From positions 765,001-829,000 of the forward strand of contig NZ_FNLB01000006.1 in the NCBI RefSeq assembly GCF_900104145.1: a DNA stretch of 64,000 nucleotides, written 5' to 3'. The translations under genes and the position numbers were made by a program. The DNA is from Pseudovibrio sp. Tun.PSC04-5.I4. GTDB taxonomy: Bacteria; Pseudomonadota; Alphaproteobacteria; Rhizobiales; Stappiaceae. Shown here one piece after another: positions 51,776 to 61,425 of this stretch. How positions within the stretch are numbered: position 1 is the first letter of the stretch; every line of letters starts with the position of its first letter. The notes beneath the pieces were generated by a model, which saw only the letters and a program-made list of their open reading frames with translations, was not told the DNA's origin and ran no database searches.

Positions 51776-53332
51776 ATGAAGTTGACAAAGAACGCAAGTT
51801 CCAACGTTATTTCCCTATCTGCTGCTAATTTTTTTTCCAAACGTCGTTCCAGTCTTCTCAACGGCACCATGGCCCTCGCGATCGTCGGCGCCATGGCTGC
51901 TCCCCTTGTACTTGCCCCTATAACTGCTCAGGCAGAGCCTGTTCGCGTTAACGCTCCCGCAATGCCAAGCTTTGTTGCTTTGGTAGAAGCAGTTCAGCCT
52001 ACCGTTGTTTCTGTCCGGGTTCGCTCTGAGATCAAAGAGGAAGATCGCCTTAGCGGTGTTCCTCCGATGTTCCGCGATATGCCTAAGGATCACCCGCTAC
52101 AGAAGTTCTTCCGCGAATATGGTCGTCCGGGCGGCGATGCTCCTCAGAAAAAAGCCCCACGCAAACGTTACGACCAATCTCAAGGCTCCGGGTTTTTCAT
52201 CTCTGATGATGGTTTCGTCGTGACCAATGAACACGTTGTTGAAGGTGGTACTGAGTTCACGATTGTGACCAGTGAGGGTGATGAACTGGATGCAACCCTT
52301 GTTGGGTCCGATAAACGCTCAGATCTGGCGCTGTTGAAAGTCGAGGGCAAAGAGAAATTCGAATACGTTGCATTTGCTGAAGACACGCCATCGGTAGGTG
52401 AATGGGTTGTTGCCGTTGGTAACCCGTTCGGCCTTGGTGGCACAGTAACTGCTGGTATCGTCTCTGCTCGTGGTCGTGATATCGGCGCAGGTATCTATGA
52501 TGATTTCCTCCAGATTGATGCCTCGGTAAACCGCGGTAACTCAGGTGGCCCAGCCTTCAACGTCAAGGGTGAAGTTGTTGGCGTAAACTCCGCCATCGTC
52601 TCCCCAAGTGGCGGTAACGTAGGTATTGCCTTCGCAATTCCAGCAGCAACAGCCAAAAAGATTATCTCAGACCTGAAAGAAGATGGTGCTGTGACCCGTG
52701 GTTGGTTGGGTGTTCAAATCCAGCCCGTAACCAAGGACATTGCAGAATCTCTGGGCCTTGAGAATGAAAATGGGACGCTGGTTGCTGAAACTCAGGAAGG
52801 TACTCCAGCCGAGAAAGCAGGCTTTACAGCCGGCGATATTATCCTGAAAGTTGACGGCAAAGAAGTGAATGGCCCACGCGAACTTGCTAAGGTCATTGCT
52901 GGCTACGAACCGGATACAGATGTTGAGATCACCTACTGGCGCGATGGTGACATCAAAACAGCAACAGTTACTCTTGGCACCATTCCTGATGAGAAAAAGA
53001 AGGCGTCAGTCACCAAGAACAAGGATGCCAACACTGCGCTGGTAGACAGCCTTGGTCTGGAACTGGCGACAGCTGAGCAAGCAGGCGTGGATGAAGAAGG
53101 TGTTGTTGTCACCAAAGTAGCTCCAGATGGTCCGGCAGCGGACAAAGGTCTGGCACCAGGTGCAATCATCACAGAGGTTGCTGGCGTAACTGTTAAAACA
53201 CCGACAGACGTTGCTGAGCAGGTTGAAAAAGCACGCGAACAAGGCCGCAAAGCAGTTCTGCTTCGTGTAACCCGCGGCGAAAACACTTTGTTTGTTGCAA
53301 TTCCGTTGGAAGGAAATGAAGACAAAGAATAA
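51776..53332 (+). CDS. degP: Periplasmic serine protease/chaperone DegP
   Basis: 518 residues. A long N-terminal signal region (residues about 20-55, with SLLNGTMALAIVGAMAAP) is followed by a trypsin-like domain with H153 in TNEHVVEG, D183 in RSDLALLKV and S256 in NRGNSGGPAFN. Two PDZ domains follow, the first near 300 (LGVQIQPVTKDIAESLGL), the second near 440 (GVVVTKVAPDGPAADKGLAPG). It degrades misfolded envelope proteins. A GGAG 9 bases before the ATG at 51776 supports that start. In rhizobia the same position next to the ccm genes is common. Confidence 0.95.
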   Translation: MKLTKNASSNVISLSAANFFSKRRSSLLNGTMALAIVGAMAAPLVLAPITAQAEPVRVNAPAMPSFVALVEAVQPTVVSVRVRSEIKEEDRLSGVPPMFRDMPKDHPLQKFFREYGRPGGDAPQKKAPRKRYDQSQGSGFFISDDGFVVTNEHVVEGGTEFTIVTSEGDELDATLVGSDKRSDLALLKVEGKEKFEYVAFAEDTPSVGEWVVAVGNPFGLGGTVTAGIVSARGRDIGAGIYDDFLQIDASVNRGNSGGPAFNVKGEVVGVNSAIVSPSGGNVGIAFAIPAATAKKIISDLKEDGAVTRGWLGVQIQPVTKDIAESLGLENENGTLVAETQEGTPAEKAGFTAGDIILKVDGKEVNGPRELAKVIAGYEPDTDVEITYWRDGDIKTATVTLGTIPDEKKKASVTKNKDANTALVDSLGLELATAEQAGVDEEGVVVTKVAPDGPAADKGLAPGAIITEVAGVTVKTPTDVAEQVEKAREQGRKAVLLRVTRGENTLFVAIPLEGNEDKE

Positions 53333-53348
53333 CCCTTTCCCCGAATGA

Positions 53349-53375
53349 GGATCGCAGGACGCCCCTCCTGTGATC
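53349..53375 (+). repeat. Hairpin in the degP 3' region
   Basis: GGATCGCAGGA and TCCTGTGATCC pair with one G-T wobble. No T run follows. Likely an RNA stem just after degP. Confidence 0.45.
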
Positions 53376-53426
53376 CTTCACCGAAACATGTGATCTTACC
53401 CTCGTTGATGTGTTTCGGTTGGTTAT

Positions 53427-53465
53427 GGGGCTGGTATCAAATGCCCTCATCTGACGACCAGCCCC
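53427..53465 (+). repeat. Second hairpin between degP and the response regulator
   Basis: GGGGCTGGT (53427-53435) and ACCAGCCCC (53457-53465) are perfectly complementary with a 21-base loop. No T run follows. This region carries three stems in 230 bases, which suggests a structured untranslated RNA. Confidence 0.5.
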
Positions 53466-53534
53466 ACGAACCATCTCATTGAGCTCGGCACGGGTTTGAC
53501 TGACGGGGCCTTTGCCGGGCACAATAAAACTTCT

Positions 53535-53576
53535 GCAAATGCTCGAGGTTGCCTCTGACAGCATTTGCTTTTTTTT
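53535..53576 (+). terminator. Intrinsic terminator before the second two-component pair
   Basis: GCAAATGCT and AGCATTTGC are perfect 9-base arms around a 16-base loop and run into eight T. It ends 57 bases before the response-regulator start, so degP transcripts probably stop here. Confidence 0.85.
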
Positions 53577-53633
53577 ATCGTTTCCCCGCATTCTAGGGCA
53601 AACGACCAATGCCTTGCTCCGGGAATGACAAAA

Positions 53634-54314
53634 ATGAGAATCTTGATTATTGAAGATGATCGGGAAGCCGCAGATTACTTGCTCAAAGCACTAAAAGAAG
53701 CAGGACATGCCGCTGATCTGGCCGTAGATGGCGAAGACGGATTGGAACTGGCAATCTCAAATACATGGGATGTGCTGGTGGTGGATCGCATGTTGCCCAA
53801 ACGAGACGGCCTTTCAATAATCGAAACACTTCGCGCCTCTGGTGATGAAACCCCAGTCCTCATCCTATCAGCTCTGTCTCAGGTGGATGATCGCGTTACC
53901 GGCCTGCGTGCTGGCGGAGATGACTACCTCTCCAAACCCTACGCATTTTCAGAACTTCTTGCTCGTGTAGAAGCATTAGGCCGCCGGAAAACGGGTCCGC
54001 AGGTGGAAACCAAGCTGCAAGTGTCTGATCTGATTTTGGACCGTCTTGCGCACTCTGTCTCGCGCGCTGGTCAGGATCTTGTTTTGCAGCCCCGTGAGTT
54101 CCGTCTGCTGGAATACCTCATGAAACATGCAGGACAGGTCGTAACCCGCACTATGCTGCTGGAAAACGTCTGGGACTACCATTTCGACCCTCAGACCAAT
54201 GTAATTGACGTTCACATCTCGCGTCTCCGGTCAAAGATCGACAAAGGCTTTGACTATCCATTGTTACACACCGTGCGCGGTGCGGGGTACTCCATCCGTG
54301 ACAGCTCTAACTAG
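53634..54314 (+). CDS. OmpR-family response regulator
   Basis: 226 residues. Phosphoacceptor D51 in LVVDRMLP, the Lys in SKPYAF and the winged-helix block QPREFRLLEYLMKHAGQVVTRTMLLENVWDYHFDPQTNVIDVHISRLR near the C-terminus, cut here for length, are typical. The ATG at 53634 is chosen; 53625 is an alternative. Overlaps the kinase gene by 17 bases. Confidence 0.92.
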   Translation: MRILIIEDDREAADYLLKALKEAGHAADLAVDGEDGLELAISNTWDVLVVDRMLPKRDGLSIIETLRASGDETPVLILSALSQVDDRVTGLRAGGDDYLSKPYAFSELLARVEALGRRKTGPQVETKLQVSDLILDRLAHSVSRAGQDLVLQPREFRLLEYLMKHAGQVVTRTMLLENVWDYHFDPQTNVIDVHISRLRSKIDKGFDYPLLHTVRGAGYSIRDSSN

Positions 54315-55794
54315 GATACTCTCCACCACGGCCTTCAAACTGGCGGCGATCTACCTCACGTCGTTCACCGCGCTCTCTGTGTTTTTGTTTATCTTCATTT
54401 CGCAGAACACAGATGATCTGATGAACAAACAGGTCGTACAAACCGTTGATGCTGAAATTCAGGGCCTTGCCGAGCAATACGCTCAAAACGGGATCAACGG
54501 CCTTGTAGTCGGCGTGGAGCGCAGAGTGCGCAGCCCCAATTCCAATCTCTATCTCATTCTGGATTACTCCGGAAATGTCATTACAGGAAACATCTCCTAT
54601 CTTCCTGAAAAGGTCTTGGCTGAAAGCGACGGGAGCATTCAGTTTGTGTCCTATACGCCGCACGGCATGCCTGCGACAGAGAAAGCAAAATTCAAAGCCA
54701 TAGTCCGCATCTTTGAGCTCCCCGGCAACTTTAAACTCCTTGTCGGGCGTGATTTGGAAGATCAGGTTCATTTGAAAAACCTACTGGGAGATGCGCTCAC
54801 GCTGTGGCTCGTAGGTATGGTGGTTCTGGCCGGAATCACATGGTTCTTCGTGAACCGCCGTATTTTGAAGCGTATCGACAACCTGTCCATGAGCTCACGT
54901 CAGATTATGGAGGGCGATTTGGCAGGTCGTCTGGACGTCACTGGTAATGGAGATGAGTTTGACCGCCTCGCAAGCAACCTCAACGTCATGCTGGATCGTA
55001 TTGAGGACCTGATGCGCGGCCTTAAGGAAGTTTCCGATAACATCGCCCATGATTTAAAAACTCCACTCACACGCATGCGGGGACGTGTGGAAGCAGCCTT
55101 GCGTGCAGATCTGACGGAGATTGAAGGCCGGCGCTGCTTGGAAGATACACTGATTGAAACAGATGAACTCATCAACACCTTCAATGCGCTGCTGCGTATC
55201 GCCCGTGTTGAAGCAGGGTCGACCGGTGCGCAATTGAAAGCCCAAAGACTTGCGGAGATCGTCAATGATGTCTGTGAGCTTTATGAACCAGCTGCTGAAG
55301 AGGAAGGCGTTGAGTTTTCTGTGTCAGTCAAGGGTGACCCAATTGTTGACGGTGACCGGGAACTCCTAGCTCAGGCAATGGCAAATCTTATTGAAAATGC
55401 TCTCAAATATGGGCGTCCAGAACACGAAGATGTTCAACCTACCATCAAAATTGACTTATCCAAAATTGGCGAACAAGCTATACTCAGCATCGAAGACAAT
55501 GGCAGCGGCATTGTCAAAGCTGATCGCGATAGAGTCTGTAATCGCTTTGTTCGGTTGGATAGTTCACGTCATGCACCGGGATCTGGCCTTGGACTGTCCC
55601 TTATCAAGGCGGTGGTAACTCTCCATCATGGAGAATTGCAGTTAAGGTCTGCAACAACAGCAGATGATTCTGATAGTGATAAACAATCTGGCTTAAGTGC
55701 ACGGATTGTGTTGCCCCTGAGCAAGGGGTTAGCAAGTGACGGAGAGGTCAAAGAGGCATGGGACAAGGCTCAGAAGAAGAACGCCACCAGCTGA
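54298..55794 (+). CDS. Sensor histidine kinase, partner of the upstream regulator
   Basis: 498 residues. The GTG at 54298, inside the regulator gene, is the likely start. Two membrane helices (about 10-30 and 165-188) flank a periplasmic domain; HAMP follows, then HisKA with H251 in IAHDLKTPLTRMRG, and HATPase_c with LIENALKYGRP, EDNGSGI and GSGLGLSLI. It is intact. Its 3' end overlaps glnE by 37 bases, which is unusual and suggests coupling. Confidence 0.92.
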   Translation: MTALTRILSTTAFKLAAIYLTSFTALSVFLFIFISQNTDDLMNKQVVQTVDAEIQGLAEQYAQNGINGLVVGVERRVRSPNSNLYLILDYSGNVITGNISYLPEKVLAESDGSIQFVSYTPHGMPATEKAKFKAIVRIFELPGNFKLLVGRDLEDQVHLKNLLGDALTLWLVGMVVLAGITWFFVNRRILKRIDNLSMSSRQIMEGDLAGRLDVTGNGDEFDRLASNLNVMLDRIEDLMRGLKEVSDNIAHDLKTPLTRMRGRVEAALRADLTEIEGRRCLEDTLIETDELINTFNALLRIARVEAGSTGAQLKAQRLAEIVNDVCELYEPAAEEEGVEFSVSVKGDPIVDGDRELLAQAMANLIENALKYGRPEHEDVQPTIKIDLSKIGEQAILSIEDNGSGIVKADRDRVCNRFVRLDSSRHAPGSGLGLSLIKAVVTLHHGELQLRSATTADDSDSDKQSGLSARIVLPLSKGLASDGEVKEAWDKAQKKNATS

Positions 55795-58787
55795 AAACCA
55801 GTACTCTCAAACGCGTCCATAGAGAAGGGGCACCTGCGCCCCTTCTTGAGCGTTTGGAGAAAATGCCTGTTTGTGCGGATGATGATTTAGGCAACCAGCA
55901 CCTTAAAGACCTGATTAAAAAACTGGAACGCAAAGATCTGATCTCTGAGTTTGAACAGTTGTGTCAGCGCGTCCCACATCTTCGCAGTTTCATTAAGGGC
56001 TTCATGGTCAATGCGCCGTTTCTGCGCGAGACCATGCTGCGTGATGTACATCGCTTCCTGCGCATTCTTAATACGCCACCAGAAGAAACGATTGCCATTC
56101 TTTTACAGGACTGCCTGATTGCCAAACCGCAAACAGAAGCCGAGCTTATGCAGGTCTTGCGGTTAGCAAAGCAGGAGATGGCGCTTACTGTCGCTCTGAC
56201 GGATATCGCCGGGGCATGGCCTTTGGAAAGTGTCACCGGTGCTCTTACACGCTTTGCTGATACGTCTCTGACGGCCTGCTTGCGCTTTTGCTTTCGGGAC
56301 TTGGAAGCAAAAGGCAAGTTCATCCCTGTTGACCATGATGAGCCGGAGAAAGAAGCGGGTTATTTCATCCTCGCCATGGGCAAACACGGTGCTGGAGAAC
56401 TCAATTACTCCTCTGATATTGATCTGATCATAATTTATGACCCTGAGAGATCCCGCTTGATTGGCGGAGCTGAAGCTCCTGTTGAATTTGTCCGTATGAC
56501 GCGCCGCCTCGTAAAACTGATGAATGAGCGCACAGGTGATGGCTATGTCTTTAGAACAGACTTAAGATTAAGGCCTGATCCCGGCGCCACGCCTCTGGCT
56601 ATCTCGGTACCAGCTGCGCTCGTCTATTATGAAAGCCTTGGGCAAAACTGGGAACGCGCTGCTCTCATCAAAGCGCGCCCTTGTGCTGGTGATATAGAAG
56701 CCGGTGAAATCTTTCTGGAAGAAATTCGACCATTCGTCTGGCGGAAATACCTCGACTACGCCGCAATTTCTGACGTTCATTCCATCAAACGGCAGATACA
56801 CGCTCATAAGGGGTTCGGCAAAATCACTGTTGCTGGTCATAATGTGAAACTTGGTCGTGGTGGTATTCGCGAAGTTGAGTTTTTCGCACAAACCCAGCAG
56901 CTCATTGCCGGGGGGCGGAACCCACAGTTACGAGATCGTCGCACAATTATAACGCTGGAACGCCTCGCCGATTGCGGCTGGATTGACCAGTCCGCTTACG
57001 TCGAGATGGAAGAAGCCTATCGCTACCTACGGGAAGTTGAGCACCGCATTCAGATGATCAACGATGAGCAAACCCATATCCTGCCAAAGGATGAGGAAGC
57101 CCTTACTCGCGTCTACCATCTGATGGGCATTCGTGGTCGCTCAGAGTTTGCCACAGAGATCCGTGCCAGGTTTGAGACGGTGCAAAAACATTATTCCGGC
57201 CTGTTTGAACATGAGCCGGATCTGGCGACAAACCTCGGCAATCTGGTCTTTACGGGAGATGATGAAGACCCTGATACTGTTGAGACATTGATGCAGCTGG
57301 GTTTCCATAGACCTATTGAGGCGATCAAAATCATTCGCCAGTGGCACTATGGTAGATACCCAGCTGTCCGAGCACCCAAGTCACGGGAACGTTTGACTGA
57401 GTTCACACCCATCCTACTGGATGCACTCGCCAAAACGGAAAACGCTGATAAGGCGCTGCTGACGTTTGACTCGTTCCTTTCCAAACTCCCCATGGGTGTT
57501 CAGCTGTTCGGATTGCTGAAGTCCAACCCACATCTGCTCAACCTGCTGGCAATGGTCATGGGCAATGCACCGCGGATGGCAGAAATAGTCTCCAGGCGCG
57601 TGCATGTGCTTGATGCTCTTTTGGAGCCTGCATTCTTTGGAGGTGCACCAACCCCTGAGCAGGTGAACGCTGCACTTGCAACCACTTTGGGTCAAGCCAG
57701 CTACTATGAGGAAGCGCTGGACCGCGCGCGTATTTTTGCACAGGAACAACAATTCCTGCTGGGTCTTCGGCTGATTACAAGCTCCATCAGCGCTGCAGAA
57801 ATGGGGCAGGGGCTGTCGACATTGGCAGATGCTGTTCTATGTCAACTGCTACCGCTTGTGCAAAAAGAACTGGAAGAGACACACGGTAAGATCTCCGGCG
57901 CAGATGTTGCACTTGTCGCCATGGGAAAACTGGGCGGGCAGGAAATCACATGTTCCTCTGATCTTGACTTGATCTTGCTCTACGACTTCCCTGAGGATGT
58001 TGTTCAAAGTGATGGCAAGCGCCCTCTTGCGCCTAGTCAGTATTACAGCAGGCTCACACAGCGTTTGGTCTCCGCGCTAACAGCGCCAACAGCTGAGGGC
58101 GTGCTTTATGAGGTCGACTTCAGATTGCGCCCCTCAGGCAATTCAGGGCCGCTTGCAACGCGATTTGCGTCCTTCAAGGACTACCAGTCCAAAGATGCAT
58201 GGACATGGGAGCACATGGCTCTGACACGCACGCGGGTGATTACAAGTTCCAGCGTAGAATTTTCCATGCAGATCGACTGCGCTGTTTCGCAGCTTCTGCA
58301 GGAAAAACGTGAGCAGAAAACACTGGCACTTGAAGTCTGCGATATGCGCGCCCGTATTCAGAAGGAAAAGCCTGCAAAAAGCCCTTGGCAGATCAAAGGC
58401 ATTCCCGGTGGTCTGATTGATATTGAGTTCATCGCCCAGTTCCTTCAACTGGCCCATGGCGTTAAACATCCAGAGATCCTTCAAACACGAACTGAAGACG
58501 CACTTATTAAGGCGCGTGACCTTGGCGTACTCTCAGAAGAGGATGCGGAAACACTCTTGCCCGCACTGCGTCACTACGAGGATCTTACGCAGATCCTAAA
58601 GCTCGCTTTGACTGGACATTTTGATCCCAAAACGGCGCCGGGTGGATTGCTGGATATGCTTGTTGATACGGGTGGTGAACCAGACTTTGAACGTCTGACC
58701 ATTTATATGCAGGACCAGCAAGCTAAAGTGCGCGAAACCTTTGAGCGGTTGCTTGGGAAAGTCGAGCAAATTGCAAAAGCCCCTTGA
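55758..58787 (+). CDS. glnE: Bifunctional glutamine synthetase adenylyltransferase/deadenylase
   Basis: 1009 residues. Two nucleotidyltransferase domains: the N-terminal deadenylase has GAGELNYSSDIDL with D220 and D222, and the C-terminal adenylyltransferase has GGQEITCSSDLDL with D735 and D737. The linker domain is helical. It switches GlnA off and on in response to PII and glutamine. Starts inside the kinase gene; the ATG at 55758 is taken. A perfect terminator follows the stop. Confidence 0.95.
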   Translation: MGQGSEEERHQLKTSTLKRVHREGAPAPLLERLEKMPVCADDDLGNQHLKDLIKKLERKDLISEFEQLCQRVPHLRSFIKGFMVNAPFLRETMLRDVHRFLRILNTPPEETIAILLQDCLIAKPQTEAELMQVLRLAKQEMALTVALTDIAGAWPLESVTGALTRFADTSLTACLRFCFRDLEAKGKFIPVDHDEPEKEAGYFILAMGKHGAGELNYSSDIDLIIIYDPERSRLIGGAEAPVEFVRMTRRLVKLMNERTGDGYVFRTDLRLRPDPGATPLAISVPAALVYYESLGQNWERAALIKARPCAGDIEAGEIFLEEIRPFVWRKYLDYAAISDVHSIKRQIHAHKGFGKITVAGHNVKLGRGGIREVEFFAQTQQLIAGGRNPQLRDRRTIITLERLADCGWIDQSAYVEMEEAYRYLREVEHRIQMINDEQTHILPKDEEALTRVYHLMGIRGRSEFATEIRARFETVQKHYSGLFEHEPDLATNLGNLVFTGDDEDPDTVETLMQLGFHRPIEAIKIIRQWHYGRYPAVRAPKSRERLTEFTPILLDALAKTENADKALLTFDSFLSKLPMGVQLFGLLKSNPHLLNLLAMVMGNAPRMAEIVSRRVHVLDALLEPAFFGGAPTPEQVNAALATTLGQASYYEEALDRARIFAQEQQFLLGLRLITSSISAAEMGQGLSTLADAVLCQLLPLVQKELEETHGKISGADVALVAMGKLGGQEITCSSDLDLILLYDFPEDVVQSDGKRPLAPSQYYSRLTQRLVSALTAPTAEGVLYEVDFRLRPSGNSGPLATRFASFKDYQSKDAWTWEHMALTRTRVITSSSVEFSMQIDCAVSQLLQEKREQKTLALEVCDMRARIQKEKPAKSPWQIKGIPGGLIDIEFIAQFLQLAHGVKHPEILQTRTEDALIKARDLGVLSEEDAETLLPALRHYEDLTQILKLALTGHFDPKTAPGGLLDMLVDTGGEPDFERLTIYMQDQQAKVRETFERLLGKVEQIAKAP

Positions 58788-58808
58788 TCAGCTTTGAGCT
58801 TTGAATAC

Positions 58809-58838
58809 AAAAAGGCCGCTCCTAGGAGCGGCCTTTTT
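58809..58838. terminator. Perfect bidirectional terminator between glnE and the PleC-like gene
   Basis: A fully self-complementary 30-base element: arms of AAAAAGGCCGCTCC and its complement meeting at a CCTAGG centre. The A and T flanks allow termination from both sides, fitting the convergent genes. Confidence 0.92.
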
Positions 58839-58857
58839 AATGAAACAAACTCTTGTG

Positions 58858-61245
58858 TTAGGCCGCATTCAATTCGTTGAGGCTTGAAAGGCGACCTTTA
58901 GCGCGCCCTCTGGCTTTCAAAGGCAACTTGATGGTTACCTCGGTGCCTTTCTCAACTTCAGAAGCAATCTCCATATACCCACCATGCAACTCGCTCAGGG
59001 AGCGTGCAATCGCCAGACCTAGGCCGGAACCCTTGTGCGTCTTGGTGAACTGGTTTTCCACCTGAACAAACGGCTTGGCGAGACGGTCGATATCCTTCTT
59101 GGCGATGCCGATGCCGTTGTCGGTAATCTTGAGCTCGGCAAATGCGCCAACTTTGCGGGCAGAGATGCGAACCTCACCGTTATCAGGCGTAAACTTGATG
59201 GAGTTGGCAAGCAGGTTGAGAAGAATTTGCTTTACAGCGCGGCGATCCGCTTCAAGATGCATTTGCGGGAGATTCTCGCTAATAACCTTGATGTTTTTCT
59301 CACCAGCAGTTGCAGAGATAATCCGCGCCGCATCCTGCACAATTTGCTGGATCTGAACATCTTCAACAGACAGTTCAATCCGCCCAGCTTCGATCTTGGA
59401 CATATCCAGAATGTCGTTGATCACGTTCAGCAGGTAGTTGCCGGAGGAATGAATATCCTTGCAGTATTCCCTGTATTTATCAGAACCAAGATCACCAAAC
59501 ATCCCCTGATCCATGATTTCAGAGAAACCAATAATCGCATTCAGCGGCGTTCTGAGTTCGTGAGAGATGTTGGCAAGGAATTCAGACTTCGCTTGGTTGG
59601 CATCTTCAGCACGGGTCTTCTCGTCAGCGTATTTCTCGGTCAGCTCAACAAGCTGTTGCGCCTGGAGCTCCAGTTTCTGGCGAGACTGACGTAAGTCGGC
59701 AATGGTCGCCATATGGCCGCGTTCTGAATCTAAAAGCTTCTCTTCTTTTCGCTTCAATTCGGTAATATCGGTTCCAACAGAAACGAAACCACCATCCTTG
59801 GTTCTGCGTTCGGAAACCTGCAACCAGCGGCCACCTTCCATTTCCACCTTGTAAGCGCTGTTCATATCATTGTCGGTGTAGTCGCCTTCTTCCGGTTCAG
59901 AAATGATCGGCTGACTTGCCGAAGACATCACGGTTGAATACGGCGTACCCGCCTTTACGACATGGTCAGGAAGGTGGTGAAGGAGACGGTAGTTGGAGTT
60001 ACACATCACCAGATGGTTGTCTGCATCCCAAAGCACGAAAGCCTCTGAGATGTTTTCAATCGCATCCCGCAGACGCAAGTCAGCGGTGCGGCTTTGGGCT
60101 GCCAGCTGCTTCTGTTCAGTCACATCCATGCAGATGCCGATCAGGTGAGGCTCATGGGTCCCGGCATCCGTTTGGACTTCCGCACGAACACGCAGCCACA
60201 CCCAGGAGCCATCAATGTGACGCATGCGCCATTGACGATCCACGTTGTTCTTACCGGTATCGAGCAAGCTCTTAGCCAGATCATAAAGGTCCACATCATC
60301 CGGGTGGGTGAGTGTTAGGATTTCGGCAAAACCCATTATATCGTTTCGAGGGTCCATGCCTAACATCTCATAGAGCGAGGCTGACCAGAACACACGGCCA
60401 CGTGACAGGTCCCAATCAAACAAACCACACCGGCCGCGATTGAGAGCAGCGTCTATGCGAGATCGCGTTGCTGAGTAAATCCCATCGGCTTGGAGAGCCC
60501 GTGTCGCTTGCGCAAAGTAGGCATAGATGATCACCAGCAGCACCATGGAGGTGGCGACGAAGATTGTAACATTGGCAGAGAGCTTCACGCGCCAGGGTGC
60601 GTAAATCGCCTCCTCCGGCTGCATAATAGCAATCATGCCAAGCTTGTTTTGGAGATGGTGAACCGTTGCAAGCATCGCATTCGACTGACCTTCATTAACA
60701 GTCAGAACGCCAGCACGTTTCCCAAAGAATGTCATTGGCTGCGTATCACCAAGGTAACTGGTGATCTTCGAGCCTTCCATATCCGGGCGTGTTGGGGCGC
60801 TTGCGACGATCGTGCCGTTGGGATCAGTCAATAAAATCTGTCGGCTCTTGCTGGTTGCCCGAGGGGGAAGAGCTTCAGCTAGGGCACTTTGCAAAGCGGA
60901 ATTGAGGCCCAAATTGCCTTTGTCCTGCTCTGAAATGTTGATGTTGGCCGTCAACGCGATCGCAATCAACGTAAGATCGTCTTGCGCCTGCTGGGTAACT
61001 TCTTCGTAATTATAAGCAATCTCTAAGCCACGAAAAATGGCAGTGCATGCAATAAACGCAATGCAAAGAACAGGAATAATTCTGCGCATCAATGGTTCAG
61101 TCGTTAAAAGACGCTGATAAGCAGGTTGGGCAAGTAATTTGATGTGACCAGTCAAAGCATCTTTTTTGCCTGCTCGTTTGGTCGAATTTAAGAGTCGTCG
61201 AGCGGTCGCGCCTCCCGTAAAGGCTCGTGCCATAAATGCCCCCAT
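58858..61245 (-). CDS. pleC: PleC-like PAS-domain histidine kinase
   Basis: 795 residues. Two membrane helices (about 54-75 and 225-245) with a periplasmic loop, then two PAS domains (about 265-380 and 390-500; FWSASLYEMLGMDP, FVLWDADNHLVMCNSNYRLLHHL), a coiled-coil linker, HisKA with H562 in SHELRTPLNAIIGFSEIMD and HATPase_c (NSIKFTPDNGEVRI, DNGIGI, GSGLGLAIA). These features and the position beside glnE and pepN match PleC of rhizobia, which controls DivK phosphorylation and cell division asymmetry. The name is by context; DivJ-like is the main alternative. Alternative ATG at 61233. Confidence 0.75.
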   Translation of the reverse strand: MGAFMARAFTGGATARRLLNSTKRAGKKDALTGHIKLLAQPAYQRLLTTEPLMRRIIPVLCIAFIACTAIFRGLEIAYNYEEVTQQAQDDLTLIAIALTANINISEQDKGNLGLNSALQSALAEALPPRATSKSRQILLTDPNGTIVASAPTRPDMEGSKITSYLGDTQPMTFFGKRAGVLTVNEGQSNAMLATVHHLQNKLGMIAIMQPEEAIYAPWRVKLSANVTIFVATSMVLLVIIYAYFAQATRALQADGIYSATRSRIDAALNRGRCGLFDWDLSRGRVFWSASLYEMLGMDPRNDIMGFAEILTLTHPDDVDLYDLAKSLLDTGKNNVDRQWRMRHIDGSWVWLRVRAEVQTDAGTHEPHLIGICMDVTEQKQLAAQSRTADLRLRDAIENISEAFVLWDADNHLVMCNSNYRLLHHLPDHVVKAGTPYSTVMSSASQPIISEPEEGDYTDNDMNSAYKVEMEGGRWLQVSERRTKDGGFVSVGTDITELKRKEEKLLDSERGHMATIADLRQSRQKLELQAQQLVELTEKYADEKTRAEDANQAKSEFLANISHELRTPLNAIIGFSEIMDQGMFGDLGSDKYREYCKDIHSSGNYLLNVINDILDMSKIEAGRIELSVEDVQIQQIVQDAARIISATAGEKNIKVISENLPQMHLEADRRAVKQILLNLLANSIKFTPDNGEVRISARKVGAFAELKITDNGIGIAKKDIDRLAKPFVQVENQFTKTHKGSGLGLAIARSLSELHGGYMEIASEVEKGTEVTIKLPLKARGRAKGRLSSLNELNAA

Positions 61246-61342
61246 GTGTCAGATTCCGCCGCAAATAACTCAGGTTGCAATACCCCCGAATCACGTTCAT
61301 TTGAATCTATCCGAATCAACTTGTCCAGTGTCCGCACACAAA

Positions 61343-61380
61343 AAAATGGTTAACGGCAGCACTTTTTGCCGCCGTTAATT
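61343..61380 (-). terminator. Intrinsic terminator after pepN
   Basis: On the minus strand TTAACGGC and GCCGTTAA form an 8-base stem, followed by a run of seven T. It lies about 50 bases beyond the pepN stop. Confidence 0.8.
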
Positions 61381-61425
61381 TTCCTAGGACTCTCAGAGAC
61401 TTCGCTGGTTGCAAAGTAGACTTGC

